Shown: positions 29,905 through 38,714, counted from the stretch's first letter. The stretch: DNA of 64,000 nt from Trichomonas vaginalis G3 (GCF_026262505.1 NC_067205.1:23221585-23285584); one strand, 5' to 3'. The notes: generated by a model from the sequence alone, not told the origin. Numbers and translations are program-made.

Positions 29905-29977
29905 TTAAGATAGAAAAAATAAAAATAAAGTTAGTTTTATTTTTATTTATTTTTTTATTTTGTATGTAAAGATAGAA
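29905..29977 (+). promoter_or_regulatory. Cargo 5' module before T5orf172 gene
   Basis: aaaaataaagttagtttta followed by ttttatttattttttt and tgtatgtaaagatagaaATG. The module is almost identical over about 70 bases to that at 31033-31105. Confidence 0.55.
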
Positions 29978-30589
29978 ATGACAAACATTGAGTTTGAAAC
30001 AGTTAGAAAGATAGACAATGTCACCAAAATGGTTAGAATAGGTGATTTAAACGTAAGATACTCAAAGAAATACAACAAATATTCTTTGTCAGACATTATA
30101 TCTCCATCTGGAAAGAGAGCAATAGACTGGGTTAGAATTGCTTCTACTCAGAAAATTTTGACAAGAAATCCTGAGCTTATGATATCGGTAGCATTTTATG
30201 GAACAAGAGCATATCTTATAGACAAAAGTCTTATACCAATAGTTTTGTTATGGTTAGACCCAGTTGTTGGATATAACTTCATAACATATGGTTCATTCGA
30301 TACGGAACGTTGCAGTGAAGGCTTACTTTATATCGTTCAGAAACCGAAGGACTTCAACACAAAAAGATATAAGATAGGAAGGACATATAATATAACTAAA
30401 AGATATGACAGTACAGTCAATAGAGTTAAGGTTGTGTTTGTAAATGATATGAGAGCTGCAGAAACAGAACTACTTGAAAAGTTTGAGAAAATGTATGGTG
30501 CTCCCATGAAAGGTAAAGAAACTTTCGAAGTAGATGAGATAGATAAAGCTATAAAATTATTTGACGAAGTTGCTGAAAAATACATGTAA
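29978..30589 (+). CDS. T5orf172 (GIY-YIG-like) domain protein, 203 residues
   Basis: I start it at ATG 29978 (MTNIEFETVR) because the longer frame needs a TTG. Residues 1-100 resemble the KilA-N/Bro-type DNA-binding domain seen in such proteins (DLNVRYSKKYNKYSLSDI, later SVAFYGTRAYLIDK). Residues 110-200 match the T5orf172/MUG113 branch of the GIY-YIG nuclease superfamily: GLLYIVQKP, YKIGRTYNITKRYDS, then AAETELLEKFEKMYG and ETFEV. This domain pair is widespread in large DNA viruses and their mobile elements, with roles in DNA binding or cleavage. It belongs to the cargo zone of A and is not found in B within the window. Confidence 0.75.
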   Translation: MTNIEFETVRKIDNVTKMVRIGDLNVRYSKKYNKYSLSDIISPSGKRAIDWVRIASTQKILTRNPELMISVAFYGTRAYLIDKSLIPIVLLWLDPVVGYNFITYGSFDTERCSEGLLYIVQKPKDFNTKRYKIGRTYNITKRYDSTVNRVKVVFVNDMRAAETELLEKFEKMYGAPMKGKETFEVDEIDKAIKLFDEVAEKYM

Positions 30590-30687
30590 AGCGTTTATTT
30601 TTGGTCTTTTGTGAAAGATAGAAAAAATAAAGTTTACCATGTAAAACGCTTGTGAAATAACTGGGGTAGAAAAGAGGTTAGAAAAGA

Positions 30688-30701
30688 GGTGAGATCTCAC
30701 C
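30688..30701. terminator. GGTGAGATCTCACC palindrome, fourth copy
   Basis: Same palindrome about 100 bases after the T5orf172 gene, following a displaced copy of the 3' end of the 295-residue gene (30628-30660). Confidence 0.4.
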
Positions 30702-30769
30702 TTCTACCCTAAAATATATTTTTATTGAATTCAGCACAAAATTCATGAATTTCCTCATATGCTTGCTTC

Positions 30770-31000
30770 CCTCGGAAAACCGAGAGAAGAGATTCCGTAT
30801 GAAAACAGTGAAGAACAGCGAGTAGGTAAAAAACCCTGGTCGCCAAAACTCATGAAAATCGTGAAAAATTGCGACCCAGACTTTTCTCTGGGTCGCCTAA
30901 AACTCATGAAAATCGTAAAAATTTGCCAAATGGTTTGAGAGGTTGGTATGTACATAGACTTCTTGTAAATGCTGTTGCAATGTGGGCTTCGCCTAAAATA
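30770..31000 (+). pseudogene. Displaced fragment of the KilA-N gene
   Basis: 30810-31000 repeats parts of 31340-31530 of the KilA-N gene: the stretch coding for NSEEQRVGKKP and the stretch coding for LRGWYVHRLLVNAVAMWASP. It has no start and is broken. It sits between two copies of the cargo spacer motif (aattcatgaatttcc, 30740 and 31028). Confidence 0.6.
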
Positions 31001-31032
31001 TATTTTTATTGAATTCAGCACAAAAATCATGA

Positions 31033-31105
31033 ATTTCCTTAAGATAGAAAAAATAAAGTTAGTTTTATTTTTATTTATTTTTTTATTTTGTATGTAAAGA
31101 CAGAT
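31033..31105 (+). promoter_or_regulatory. Cargo 5' module before KilA-N gene
   Basis: Near-identical to 29905-29977: tccttaagatagaaaaaata, then aagttagttttatttttatt, then tgtatgtaaagacagatATG. The gene starts at the ATG at its end, not at the TTG inside the module. Confidence 0.55.
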
Positions 31106-31999
31106 ATGTCAACAACAGAGAACACAACAACAGTTATAGTCCATGAAGCTATAAATGAAGAATATGAGTACATACAGTATAACAAACAGTTACGTCTCAT
31201 TCGTTCAGTCAAAGATGACATGTACCAAATGCAAAGTATTTTGACAGCATGTTATGCTCCAGATACTAAGCTTCCTAAAGACTGGTTTAGGAACCAAAGC
31301 ACTATTGAACTATTAAATGAAGCACAGCGAGACATACTTTTTTCTGAAAACAGTGAAGAACAGCGAGTAGGTAAAAAACCCCAGTCGCCAAAACTCTATG
31401 AAAACAGTGAAGAACAGCGAGTGGGAGAAAAACCCCAGTCGCCAAAACTCTATGAAAATCGTGAAAAATTGCCAAACGGTTTGAGAGGTTGGTATGTACA
31501 TAGACTTCTTGTAAATGCTGTTGCAATGTGGGCTTCGCCTCGTTATGCTTGGTATATTTACAGACTTCTTGACGAAATTCACAGACAAGAACGTGAAGAG
31601 CTAGAGAACAAGCTTGAAGCAAAAGACAAAAGCATTCAGAAAAGAATACCACGTTCGGTACCAAAAGGAAAGGAAAAGAACTATAAGTATATGATTTATA
31701 CTGAAGAGATGGAAAATGAAGAAGATAAAGATATGGTTATGTTGCATTTAGTCAGAAGAAACAACAAAAGCTTTTACGACCTTGCTAAGATTTACAAATC
31801 TGACAGAAATTGGTTCTATCGCGAAAACTTACCGATTTCAATGACACCGAATGAAGATGTGAAACAAATAGTTCAAGATACTTTACCTCAAACACACTAT
31901 GATATTAAAGGTTGTACAATTCTTACCTTCAAAGAAGATTTGCCATTGTTAAAGGAAAAAATAACAGAGTATTTTGACAACTTCAAACAAGTAGAGTAA
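31106..31999 (+). CDS. KilA-N domain protein with DUF3627-type C-terminus, 297 residues
   Basis: The start is the ATG at 31106 (MSTTENTTTVI). The N-terminal half is a KilA-N DNA-binding domain: KLPKDWFRNQSTIELL, then NGLRGWYVHRLLVNAVAMWA and SPRYAWYIYRLLDEIH. The middle of this domain carries two 18-residue tandem copies of ENSEEQRVGKKPQSPKLY (54-bp DNA repeat), an unusual expansion. After a basic linker, residues 195-297 (MIYTEEMENEEDKDMVMLHL..) fit the DUF3627-like domain that follows KilA-N in large DNA viruses. The protein probably binds nucleic acid and may act as a regulator or host-defence modulator. It is the last cargo gene before the packaging ATPase. Confidence 0.8.
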   Translation: MSTTENTTTVIVHEAINEEYEYIQYNKQLRLIRSVKDDMYQMQSILTACYAPDTKLPKDWFRNQSTIELLNEAQRDILFSENSEEQRVGKKPQSPKLYENSEEQRVGEKPQSPKLYENREKLPNGLRGWYVHRLLVNAVAMWASPRYAWYIYRLLDEIHRQEREELENKLEAKDKSIQKRIPRSVPKGKEKNYKYMIYTEEMENEEDKDMVMLHLVRRNNKSFYDLAKIYKSDRNWFYRENLPISMTPNEDVKQIVQDTLPQTHYDIKGCTILTFKEDLPLLKEKITEYFDNFKQVE

Positions 32000-32015
32000 A
32001 TTGCACTCTTTATTT

Positions 32016-32891
32016 TTACGCTTGACTTTTTACAATTTGAACTTTGTTTGCGTAGATATGAATTCTGAAAGAAGTATGAGGGTCTTGTATGACTTTATAC
32101 TTCTCCCATAGTTCATGTCTGTCAAACTTACCTGCCATGGACTCTTTCATAAGTTCCATGAAATCGTCTTCGGACAATCCGGGGAAAAGTATTATGTCAG
32201 TAAGTATTCTTTTAACATCCTTACTTAAACTCTTTGCTGTCTGTACACAAATGACAACTGAGATGTTAAAGTGTCTGAGCTTCTTAAGAATTCGACACAT
32301 ATCTTGTTCTCTGTTCTTTAACAAAGGATGAGAGGCGAAATCATCTAAGATAAGAAGACATCTATGAGGGTAAGTCTTCCAATCGTAAGATTGCAATTTC
32401 TTCGAAATGTATTCTATCTCTTTCTGTTTGTTTCTGAAGTGTTTCTTCTCTAATATTCTCTGCATTTCCTCATTTGGGTCTTTAAACTTCGAATTTATAT
32501 ACTCATTTATAGCATTATACTTCAAAACTCTTCTTTGGTACTTCTTTATCCAATCCAACAACTCAGAGTCTTTTATACATACTAACTTAGACTTCTTTAT
32601 AATATCTTTGAACGAATTGACGGTTTGGTCAAATTGACCAGAAGTCGAACAAATGACTACTAACTCATAGAATGGGTTCTTCTCATCTAGTTCTTGTTGT
32701 TGTGCAGCCATTTTAAGATAAGTGAAAGTCTTACCCGACCCAGGTGGTGCAATTAGACCTGTTATACCATTCTGAGCAAATAAGAACTTTTCATGTATAG
32801 GTTTTATCTGAGCATTTTCTAACTTCACCTTGTTCTTGTTTAAAACATTCTCAAATTTCTTGTCAATGTCAGCAAACTTTTTTTCTAACAT
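32016..32891 (-). CDS. A32-like packaging ATPase (FtsK/HerA superfamily)
   Basis: The motor that pumps DNA into the capsid, one of the core Polinton genes. Walker A is IAPPGSGKTFT (about residue 46), Walker B is CLLILDDF (about 176), followed by the sensor-type segment ISVVICVQTAKSL. I prefer the ATG at 32891 (MLEKKFADID, 291 residues). It leaves a 36-base AT-rich divergent spacer before the next gene; the frame stays open to an ATG at 32993 that would overlap the neighbour's coding region by 66 bases. It heads a leftward gene while the capsid block lies further right, as in other Mavericks. Confidence 0.9.
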   Translation of the reverse strand: MLEKKFADIDKKFENVLNKNKVKLENAQIKPIHEKFLFAQNGITGLIAPPGSGKTFTYLKMAAQQQELDEKNPFYELVVICSTSGQFDQTVNSFKDIIKKSKLVCIKDSELLDWIKKYQRRVLKYNAINEYINSKFKDPNEEMQRILEKKHFRNKQKEIEYISKKLQSYDWKTYPHRCLLILDDFASHPLLKNREQDMCRILKKLRHFNISVVICVQTAKSLSKDVKRILTDIILFPGLSEDDFMELMKESMAGKFDRHELWEKYKVIQDPHTSFRIHIYANKVQIVKSQA

Positions 32892-32927
32892 ATTTTTAGA
32901 AAAATTAAAATTTTTATCTTTTAGAAA

Positions 32928-33380
32928 ATGTCTAGCGATTTCGCTATCTATATTCGAGACAAGCTTTTCGACAGCAAAACATCTGTCGACCATAAAATCT
33001 TACATAGTGTAAACAAGAAAGGTGAATTTGTTCTAAAGTTCTGTTTCTGGGAATATGACAAGAACCATAAAACATTAAGCAGAACAGTCTTAAAATTTGT
33101 CAATGACAGACTTGTTGACAGAGATGACGCCGATTGGAAAGATGAAGTCCAACAAAAGTTCTTAGAATGCAAAGAAGACACATGCGCTGTTCTTGAAGAT
33201 GAAATAGAAAACAGAATAGAAGAGCTATTAAAGGACAAAGAACTTTTACATAAATATGGTTGCGCCAAATTTGACATAACTCCACCAGAAAAGAAGAAGA
33301 AAGAAAAGAAAGAAAAGAAAGTAGAAGAAGAGAAGAAAGAACCTGAACCAGTTCCAGAGAAGGGGAGATATGACATGTAA
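32928..33380 (+). CDS. Maverick hypothetical protein, 150 residues
   Basis: It starts behind TTTTTATCTTTTAGAAA, divergent from the ATPase. A compact N-terminal domain of about 110 residues (FVLKFCFWEYDKNHK, ENRIEELLKDKELL) is followed by a Lys/Glu-rich tail (EKKKKEKKEKKVEEEKKEPE) and ends RYDM. A charged tail of this type often contacts nucleic acid or partner proteins. It converges on the 139-residue gene with a gap of 16 bases. No family recognised. Confidence 0.75.
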   Translation: MSSDFAIYIRDKLFDSKTSVDHKILHSVNKKGEFVLKFCFWEYDKNHKTLSRTVLKFVNDRLVDRDDADWKDEVQQKFLECKEDTCAVLEDEIENRIEELLKDKELLHKYGCAKFDITPPEKKKKEKKEKKVEEEKKEPEPVPEKGRYDM

Positions 33381-33396
33381 AAATAAAATTTTATTT

Positions 33397-33816
33397 TTAG
33401 AACATTTCTGGGTCAATGTCAATGTTCTCTTCCTCTTTAGGAGTAAACACTGGCTTAGACTCTAAAATCTTTTTACCCAATTTACCTTGAACTTCTACAA
33501 CTTTAGACTCATAATATTCATAGTCGTCTGCTTTCTTTGGTTCATAAGGTATAACAAGTTTGTATGCTTTGCCTTCTTTAAGGTTTGAGAACCTTCTGTC
33601 AAAACTTTCTTTAACTGTTAACAAACCTTCTATGTCTAAGTCTTCAAATTTCGCACCATTTTTAGTCACAATAGCAAACTTAACTGGTTCGATGTTCCAA
33701 ACTTTGCTGAATGAAGACTTTTCAAAATGGTAGAAGTAAACATTCAAATATGTGAATGGGTCTAGTTCTTCTTTAAGTCCTGACATGTACTTATTTACTG
33801 AGATGAATTTTGCCAT
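33397..33816 (-). CDS. Maverick hypothetical protein, 139 residues
   Basis: It starts MAKFISVNKYMSGLKEELDP behind a TTTTTTATCCGATAG-type leader. The pattern is mainly beta (YLNVYFYHFEK, VKFAIVTKNG, AYKLVIPYEP) with an acidic tail (PKEEENIDIDPEMF). A small beta-rich protein with an acidic C-terminus next to the replicative helicase would fit a single-strand DNA-binding protein, but this is a guess from composition. No family recognised. Confidence 0.75.
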   Translation of the reverse strand: MAKFISVNKYMSGLKEELDPFTYLNVYFYHFEKSSFSKVWNIEPVKFAIVTKNGAKFEDLDIEGLLTVKESFDRRFSNLKEGKAYKLVIPYEPKKADDYEYYESKVVEVQGKLGKKILESKPVFTPKEEENIDIDPEMF

Positions 33817-33855
33817 CTTTTTCTATCGGATAAAAAAATATTTCTTTTTTAAAAT

Positions 33856-35091
33856 TTACTCAGAAAAATTTTTCTTTGTATATACACCATTCTGAACGTC
33901 TAAAAGACTTTTGACATTTGCCAAGAATGTTCGTTTAGAAGCTGTCATATAACCATATTCTTGACAATATTGTTTATACGAATCGTACAATGACCTTTCA
34001 TCTAAACACTCAAAGTCAGTTTCATCTATGAACAGTTCATATACACTCTTGTTTGCTTCTAACAATGTTTGTCTCTCTTCGGTATGTGGAATTTGTCTTG
34101 GATTGAACTTAGAAATATCTAATGTCATGAAATATGAGAACAAGTGGTTGTAAAAGTCAGATGTCAAAGTTTCTGCTAAGTCGTCAAAATATTCTGTATC
34201 TTGCATATGAGAATCTGACGTTCTGACAACTACATATCTTCTGTCAGAACTTTCTAACTTCATCGGAACAGCATTGTTTGAAACCATAATGAAGTTTGCA
34301 ACATTTTCACAAACTCTTTGGTCTTTATATTTTCTTTCAACAACTCCAACTTTGTCTGTTATAAGACTCTTCAAAGCATCTGAGTTCAAAATTTTTGTTG
34401 TATCTATACTTTGAAGTTCATTGCAAACTATAAGTTTCATATTCTCTATTGAGGAGTTAAATTTACCGCAGATGTTTTCTAAGTTTGTCATATTCGGATT
34501 CGAATAGCCCTCTAACAGTTTGCACAAAATATCTGTAAAGAAAGTATTCTTACCAGTTCCTTGTTTTCCAATTATAATGAGAGCAGTTTCATTTTTAGCA
34601 CTTGGATGTTGTAAGATGTTTGCAAACCAACATAAGATATACTCATAGACTCTTTCGTTTCCATTGCATATAATTTCTTTGACATGGTCTAACCAAGCTT
34701 CTATAATATTTTCTTTCCATTCTACTTGTTCATATTTATATCCAGTGAAGATAGAATAGAAGTTTGGAGAAGGTGTATAAAACTTTATACCACGAACTGA
34801 AAAATCTTCAAGTTTTGACAATAAGATATCCCAAGCATCTAACATCTTCATGCCAACTTGTACGACTTTTATTTTCTTAAGTTTCTGTCTACATTCTTGT
34901 TCTGAAACTATTGTCGCTTTAGGTTTGTTAAAGACTACATCCCATTCTTTCATAACATAACATTCTGGGGCAGAGTCGACATAAATGACTAAACGTTTCA
35001 AATTCTCGACTGCTTTGTTATAGTCTCTAAATGGACACATATTTCTGAATGCTTGGAAGTCATAAAAATCTGAAACATCTATTCTGTACAT
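33856..35091 (-). CDS. SF3 helicase (D5/Rep-like), 411 residues
   Basis: A replicative superfamily 3 helicase. Walker A is IIGKQGTGKNTFF (about residue 172). Motif B is MKLIVCNEL (about 217). Motif C is ANFIMVSNNAVP (about 265), and the arginine-finger region is SSDRRYVVVRTSD. The N-terminal 150 residues include a D5N-like section (YKYEQVEWKENIIEAWLDHV). It should form a hexamer unwinding element DNA for PolB. A longer relative with the same core lies in the island of Maverick B (49325-51853). Confidence 0.9.
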   Translation of the reverse strand: MYRIDVSDFYDFQAFRNMCPFRDYNKAVENLKRLVIYVDSAPECYVMKEWDVVFNKPKATIVSEQECRQKLKKIKVVQVGMKMLDAWDILLSKLEDFSVRGIKFYTPSPNFYSIFTGYKYEQVEWKENIIEAWLDHVKEIICNGNERVYEYILCWFANILQHPSAKNETALIIIGKQGTGKNTFFTDILCKLLEGYSNPNMTNLENICGKFNSSIENMKLIVCNELQSIDTTKILNSDALKSLITDKVGVVERKYKDQRVCENVANFIMVSNNAVPMKLESSDRRYVVVRTSDSHMQDTEYFDDLAETLTSDFYNHLFSYFMTLDISKFNPRQIPHTEERQTLLEANKSVYELFIDETDFECLDERSLYDSYKQYCQEYGYMTASKRTFLANVKSLLDVQNGVYTKKNFSE

Positions 35092-35119
35092 TTTTATAAA
35101 AATAAAAAAAATATTTTTT

Positions 35120-35917
35120 TTATTCTTGACTTTGTTGTTCCATTTGTTGCATTTGTTGTTCTTGAGCTATTTGTTGTTGAAGTTGTTCTTGTAATACAAT
35201 ACTTTCACCAGTTGCATCTTCCAATTCGAAACTTTCTGCCGTCATTGACAAATACATAGGACATAAAAGTTTTACAGGAACAAAGTTTGCGTCAACTAAT
35301 GTCAACGTTATACTTGCCAAAGTGGTTGAGTTCACTAAGGTTGAAAATTCTGCATTCGAATGAACAATAGGCAAACCAGCAGAGAAAGTATTGTTTATAC
35401 GCATAAGTATCTTTTGGTCATAATAGTTTCTGTCGACATTCGAATAACACTTTGAACCTAAGTTTGAAACAATATATAAGATTGGTGTGCTTAATGTCAA
35501 TGGAATAGACATTCCTTGTATGACACCTTTTCCTGTTATAGGAAACTGTTGGTAGTAAAAACCAGAAATAAGTTTTGTATTATAGCTCATATCGTTTATA
35601 GTAAACTCAGTCGGACATCCAAACATAATGAAACCTGCTCTAGTTGCAGCACATGTTACACCCGTACTTAAAGTATTAAATAAGTCAACAAAACCTGTTG
35701 GTGGTATATCTGAGTAAGTATCTTCAAAGGAGTATTTTTTACCATTTACAACAATAAAGTCTTCTGGTGTCAAAAGAGCAAAACAGGCTTTAGTCGTCAT
35801 TGTGTTTAAGGTTAGTTTACAATATCGTCCTTGAGGACTTTGTAAGTTTGTTGTTATAGAATTATATGACTCAGGGTTTTTAGTCGTAATAGTATAAACC
35901 ATTATGTCTTCTGCCAT
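35120..35917 (-). CDS. Probable minor capsid (penton-like) jelly-roll protein, 265 residues
   Basis: A beta-rich protein of the length and position expected for the Polinton penton: it lies in the same strand block as the major capsid gene, between helicase and capsid. Sequence features are many Thr/Ser/Asn-rich strands (YTITTKNPESYNSITTNL, LTLSTPILYIVSNLGSKC, STTLASITLTLVDANFVP) and a Gln-rich C-terminal tail (QEQLQQQIAQEQQMQQMEQQ). The penton assignment rests on size, composition and context, not on a decisive motif. It would occupy the five-fold vertices of the capsid. Confidence 0.6.
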   Translation of the reverse strand: MAEDIMVYTITTKNPESYNSITTNLQSPQGRYCKLTLNTMTTKACFALLTPEDFIVVNGKKYSFEDTYSDIPPTGFVDLFNTLSTGVTCAATRAGFIMFGCPTEFTINDMSYNTKLISGFYYQQFPITGKGVIQGMSIPLTLSTPILYIVSNLGSKCYSNVDRNYYDQKILMRINNTFSAGLPIVHSNAEFSTLVNSTTLASITLTLVDANFVPVKLLCPMYLSMTAESFELEDATGESIVLQEQLQQQIAQEQQMQQMEQQSQE

Positions 35918-35927
35918 TTATATATAT

Positions 35928-36158
35928 TTAAAAGTTTTTCTGAAAGTGGAGAAGAACTTCATCTAAACTTTCACATGGCGTTTCTTGAAGTTCTCTGTCT
36001 AAGAAGTTCAAATATTTTGTAAAGACATAGAACTTTCCTTTGTCTACACGAACAAACAAAACAGGGTCTTTCATATCGTTCAAAAGTGTGTAAAGTCCTT
36101 TACATGAAATAAAGTCTATATTATTTTTCTTCAAACATCTTTCAAGAAGTTTTGACAT
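35928..36158 (-). CDS. Maverick hypothetical protein, 76 residues
   Basis: A small protein starting MSKLLERCLKKNNIDFISCK, with a central LFVRVDKGKFYVFTKYLNFL segment. It is encoded 10 bases from the penton-like gene and 6 bases from the next gene, so it is tightly packed in the leftward capsid block. It has the T-rich leader before its ATG. No family recognised. Confidence 0.65.
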   Translation of the reverse strand: MSKLLERCLKKNNIDFISCKGLYTLLNDMKDPVLFVRVDKGKFYVFTKYLNFLDRELQETPCESLDEVLLHFQKNF

Positions 36159-36164
36159 TTTTAC

Positions 36165-36743
36165 TTAGCAAATAAACTTTAACGAAATGTTGTGGTCGTC
36201 AAATATTTTTATGACGTCTGGGAAACTATACTTTAAGTTCAACGTTTCACCTCCTTTCATAACGTATATCTTGTCAATGACATTATATGAAACACCACAG
36301 CAACCAATGTCGGGTTCTATTTCTTTGATGTTTATATCGTCTGCCTCTGTCAAAAGTTTCAATAGTTCTTTCAAAACTTCATGAGGTGCAATGACATATG
36401 AGTTCACTTTTACAGGGTTGTGTTCGACCAAGTTTAACATTATACTTAAAGCTTGACAAATCTTCTCCTGAGTTTGAAGTTTGTCTTTCAGTTGTTGGTA
36501 GTCGTTTCGAATATCTGCAACAGAACTTAAGTCTCTGCTAACTTCAGGATATGTTGGTTCTTTTACAGGAACAATTGTTATACCATCTTCGTCTTCGTAT
36601 GGTTTCCCCACTTCAACATCTCTGTCTTTGACATTGACAATAACACTTTGACTGTTTGTTTGAGTTGGTGAATTTAACTTCACATCTGCCACCGCCATTA
36701 AACCTTTTGAAACACTTACGCTTTTATTTTTCGGAAATGACAT
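36165..36743 (-). CDS. Maverick hypothetical protein, 192 residues
   Basis: I start it at ATG 36743 (MSFPKNKSVSVSKGLMAVAD), which is preceded by TTTTTATTCTAAGTAAA. The longer frame would run into the divergent gene at 36762 without an ATG-type leader. The N-terminal region is Ser/Thr/Val-rich and looks disordered. A coiled coil follows (NDYQQLKDKLQTQEKICQAL), then a folded C-terminal part with GCCGVSYNVIDKIYVMKGGE. It could be a minor virion or scaffold protein, but nothing is recognised. Confidence 0.7.
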   Translation of the reverse strand: MSFPKNKSVSVSKGLMAVADVKLNSPTQTNSQSVIVNVKDRDVEVGKPYEDEDGITIVPVKEPTYPEVSRDLSSVADIRNDYQQLKDKLQTQEKICQALSIMLNLVEHNPVKVNSYVIAPHEVLKELLKLLTEADDINIKEIEPDIGCCGVSYNVIDKIYVMKGGETLNLKYSFPDVIKIFDDHNISLKFIC

Positions 36744-36761
36744 TTTACTTAGAATAAAAAG

Positions 36762-37181
36762 ATGGACGTATTCGGATATCTTATTGAATTGAAGCAGAAC
36801 AAAGTTTATACTCACAAACAATACAAATACATTGACAGAATAGTTCTTTACACAAACAATGGAAAATGTTATAGAATAGCAGTCTTTGCTGAACCTAAAT
36901 ATTTTCATAAAGCAAAGAAAGTTGGTATAACTGAAATGGTGAAAGTTCTTGAAGCAGACAAAAATATAACTTCAAAACTGACCGATATTACTAAAGGAAA
37001 GTTTATAATACAATATTATGTCAAAACTGGCGTACTGTCAATATTTGACGGAGAGAAGTCAGTTCAAGAACAACTTACTGACCTGCTGCCAAAATCTGCT
37101 CGATGGAAGCTGTCGTTATGCCAATCTGAGGAGCCCCAGCAGGTTTCATCGAACGAATCTTCAAAAGAGCATCTTCCGTGA
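36762..37181 (+). CDS. Maverick hypothetical protein, 139 residues, overlaps capsid gene 3' end
   Basis: It starts MDVFGYLIELKQNKVYTHKQ directly behind an 18-base spacer shared with the divergent 192-residue gene; the spacer reads TTTTA..TAAAA in both directions. It is a compact alpha/beta protein (YIDRIVLYTNNGKCYRIAVF). Its last 36 codons overlap the last codons of the major capsid gene on the other strand, so the C-terminal sequence may be constrained by that gene. No family recognised. Confidence 0.65.
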   Translation: MDVFGYLIELKQNKVYTHKQYKYIDRIVLYTNNGKCYRIAVFAEPKYFHKAKKVGITEMVKVLEADKNITSKLTDITKGKFIIQYYVKTGVLSIFDGEKSVQEQLTDLLPKSARWKLSLCQSEEPQQVSSNESSKEHLP

Positions 37182-38682
37182 AAAGTGCTATTGGTTTTGT
37201 AAACTTCTTTGCTTTCAATTCATCTGGACCGTCTCTGTCACCAGTATATTGTATTTGAACTGTACCAACAGTTGAAATACCACCCATAAAGTCTTCTGAG
37301 TCAGCAAATGGAATGCCAAACCAAAAGTTTGAACGGTCTCCATTTGTATATTGAGTTTTTTGACCTCCTGTATGAGTCCATACTTTCACATATGGCATAA
37401 TAGAACTTTGCATTTCAGGGTTAATGGTTGTTGTGAAGTTGTTGTTAAAGTTCATAGCATCTAATGTCAAGTTGTATGACCTCATATCCTCAACTGTAGA
37501 ATATTCTTCTCTTGGATAATATTTGCCATCTATGTTTATATGATATTTAATACCAGGGTTGTAGAAACAAGAATAGTCATTTATAGTTCGTCTGAACAGT
37601 ACAAACATAGTATCTGCATGTTTCATTGCAGTTGTTAAGGCAATATCTGTTCTTGCACCTGGGTCAGCACTTTGGTTTCCAACTTCACCTGCAAAATCTT
37701 TGACAGATATTTGGTGTATAGGGAACATAAGTGGAACTGCAATATATTTGGCAGCTAAAGCATTTGAAATATCTGGGTCCAACATATAGACTGCAAGTCT
37801 GCTTTCTATTCTCTTGCATTCAAATTTTTCGCATGTGAACTTAACTGGGTCCCAAGCATTTCCAGCAGCATTGAAATAATAGTTTACTTCATTGTTGAAG
37901 TTTGAGAAACCAAAGTCTAAGTCAACCTTGTCTTTGCAAAATTCGGCGAATGATGTTTGATTTGTTCCCTTTACGTCTGTAATAGTGAATGGGTCTTGTG
38001 TTGGTGCAATGACTAAGTTATTTTTGCTTGGAGTAAGTTCAATAGAAATTTTTCCTGCCCAGTTTGGCAAGTATCTTAAAAACCTGAAGATGAGGAAAGA
38101 TGACAAAGGAACTCTAAGTTTCAGTTTTACTTTGGTTACTGCTGCTGCAGTTTGTCCAGAAAGGTTAACATAAACTCCTGGAACGTTAGGGTCAAGTCTT
38201 CTTATTTTCTCAATAGTTGCATACTGGTCTGTTTGTTCTCTAGCTTGTGGTTGTACTGAGTTTCTCAAAGCGAACCATTCATAGTTTGCCCATGTTACTG
38301 TTTGAACTAAGTCAGAGTTAGAATATATCTTATATCCCATGAAAACTTCTGGAGCATATTGGTATCCGACATAGAAAATTCCATTGCAACCTTTCTTGTC
38401 AGACAACTTGGCAGAAGGTTTTATTTCAATGTCTTGTTCCACGTATAAGAATGAGTTGTCAATAGAAATAATATGAAACCTGTCGCAAGCAATATCTACT
38501 GTTGTTGAAGAACCTTCTCCAAACTCACCTACGTTTCCATAAGAAACAGCAGTTGTATATTCGTAAGTTCCAGGAACTATTTCTGACCTTCTAATGGCAT
38601 TGTCACATTCGTTATCCCATTCGGAAACATTTCCGTTCATGGCATCCAAAACTGTTGGCGTTATATTCTGAGCGGCGTACAT
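37075..38682 (-). CDS. Major capsid protein (double jelly-roll)
   Basis: A 535-residue protein with the length, beta-rich pattern and position of the Polinton double-jelly-roll major capsid protein that builds icosahedral virions. Useful landmarks are VTWANYEWFALRNSVQPQAR (about 130), the strand-rich KVKLKLRVPLSSFLIFRFLR (about 186), a second-half segment AVPLMFPIHQISVKDFAGEV and the C-terminal WFGIPFADSEDFMGGIS. The leader is TTTTTACCCATATGAA. It lies 32 bases from the giant protein gene, which is read in the same direction just upstream. The first 239 residues are nearly identical in Maverick C. It looks whole. Confidence 0.85.
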   Translation of the reverse strand: MYAAQNITPTVLDAMNGNVSEWDNECDNAIRRSEIVPGTYEYTTAVSYGNVGEFGEGSSTTVDIACDRFHIISIDNSFLYVEQDIEIKPSAKLSDKKGCNGIFYVGYQYAPEVFMGYKIYSNSDLVQTVTWANYEWFALRNSVQPQAREQTDQYATIEKIRRLDPNVPGVYVNLSGQTAAAVTKVKLKLRVPLSSFLIFRFLRYLPNWAGKISIELTPSKNNLVIAPTQDPFTITDVKGTNQTSFAEFCKDKVDLDFGFSNFNNEVNYYFNAAGNAWDPVKFTCEKFECKRIESRLAVYMLDPDISNALAAKYIAVPLMFPIHQISVKDFAGEVGNQSADPGARTDIALTTAMKHADTMFVLFRRTINDYSCFYNPGIKYHINIDGKYYPREEYSTVEDMRSYNLTLDAMNFNNNFTTTINPEMQSSIMPYVKVWTHTGGQKTQYTNGDRSNFWFGIPFADSEDFMGGISTVGTVQIQYTGDRDGPDELKAKKFTKPIALFTEDALLKIRSMKPAGAPQIGITTASIEQILAAGQ

Positions 38683-38714
38683 TTCATATGGGTAAAAATA
38701 TAGAATAGTTGGAT

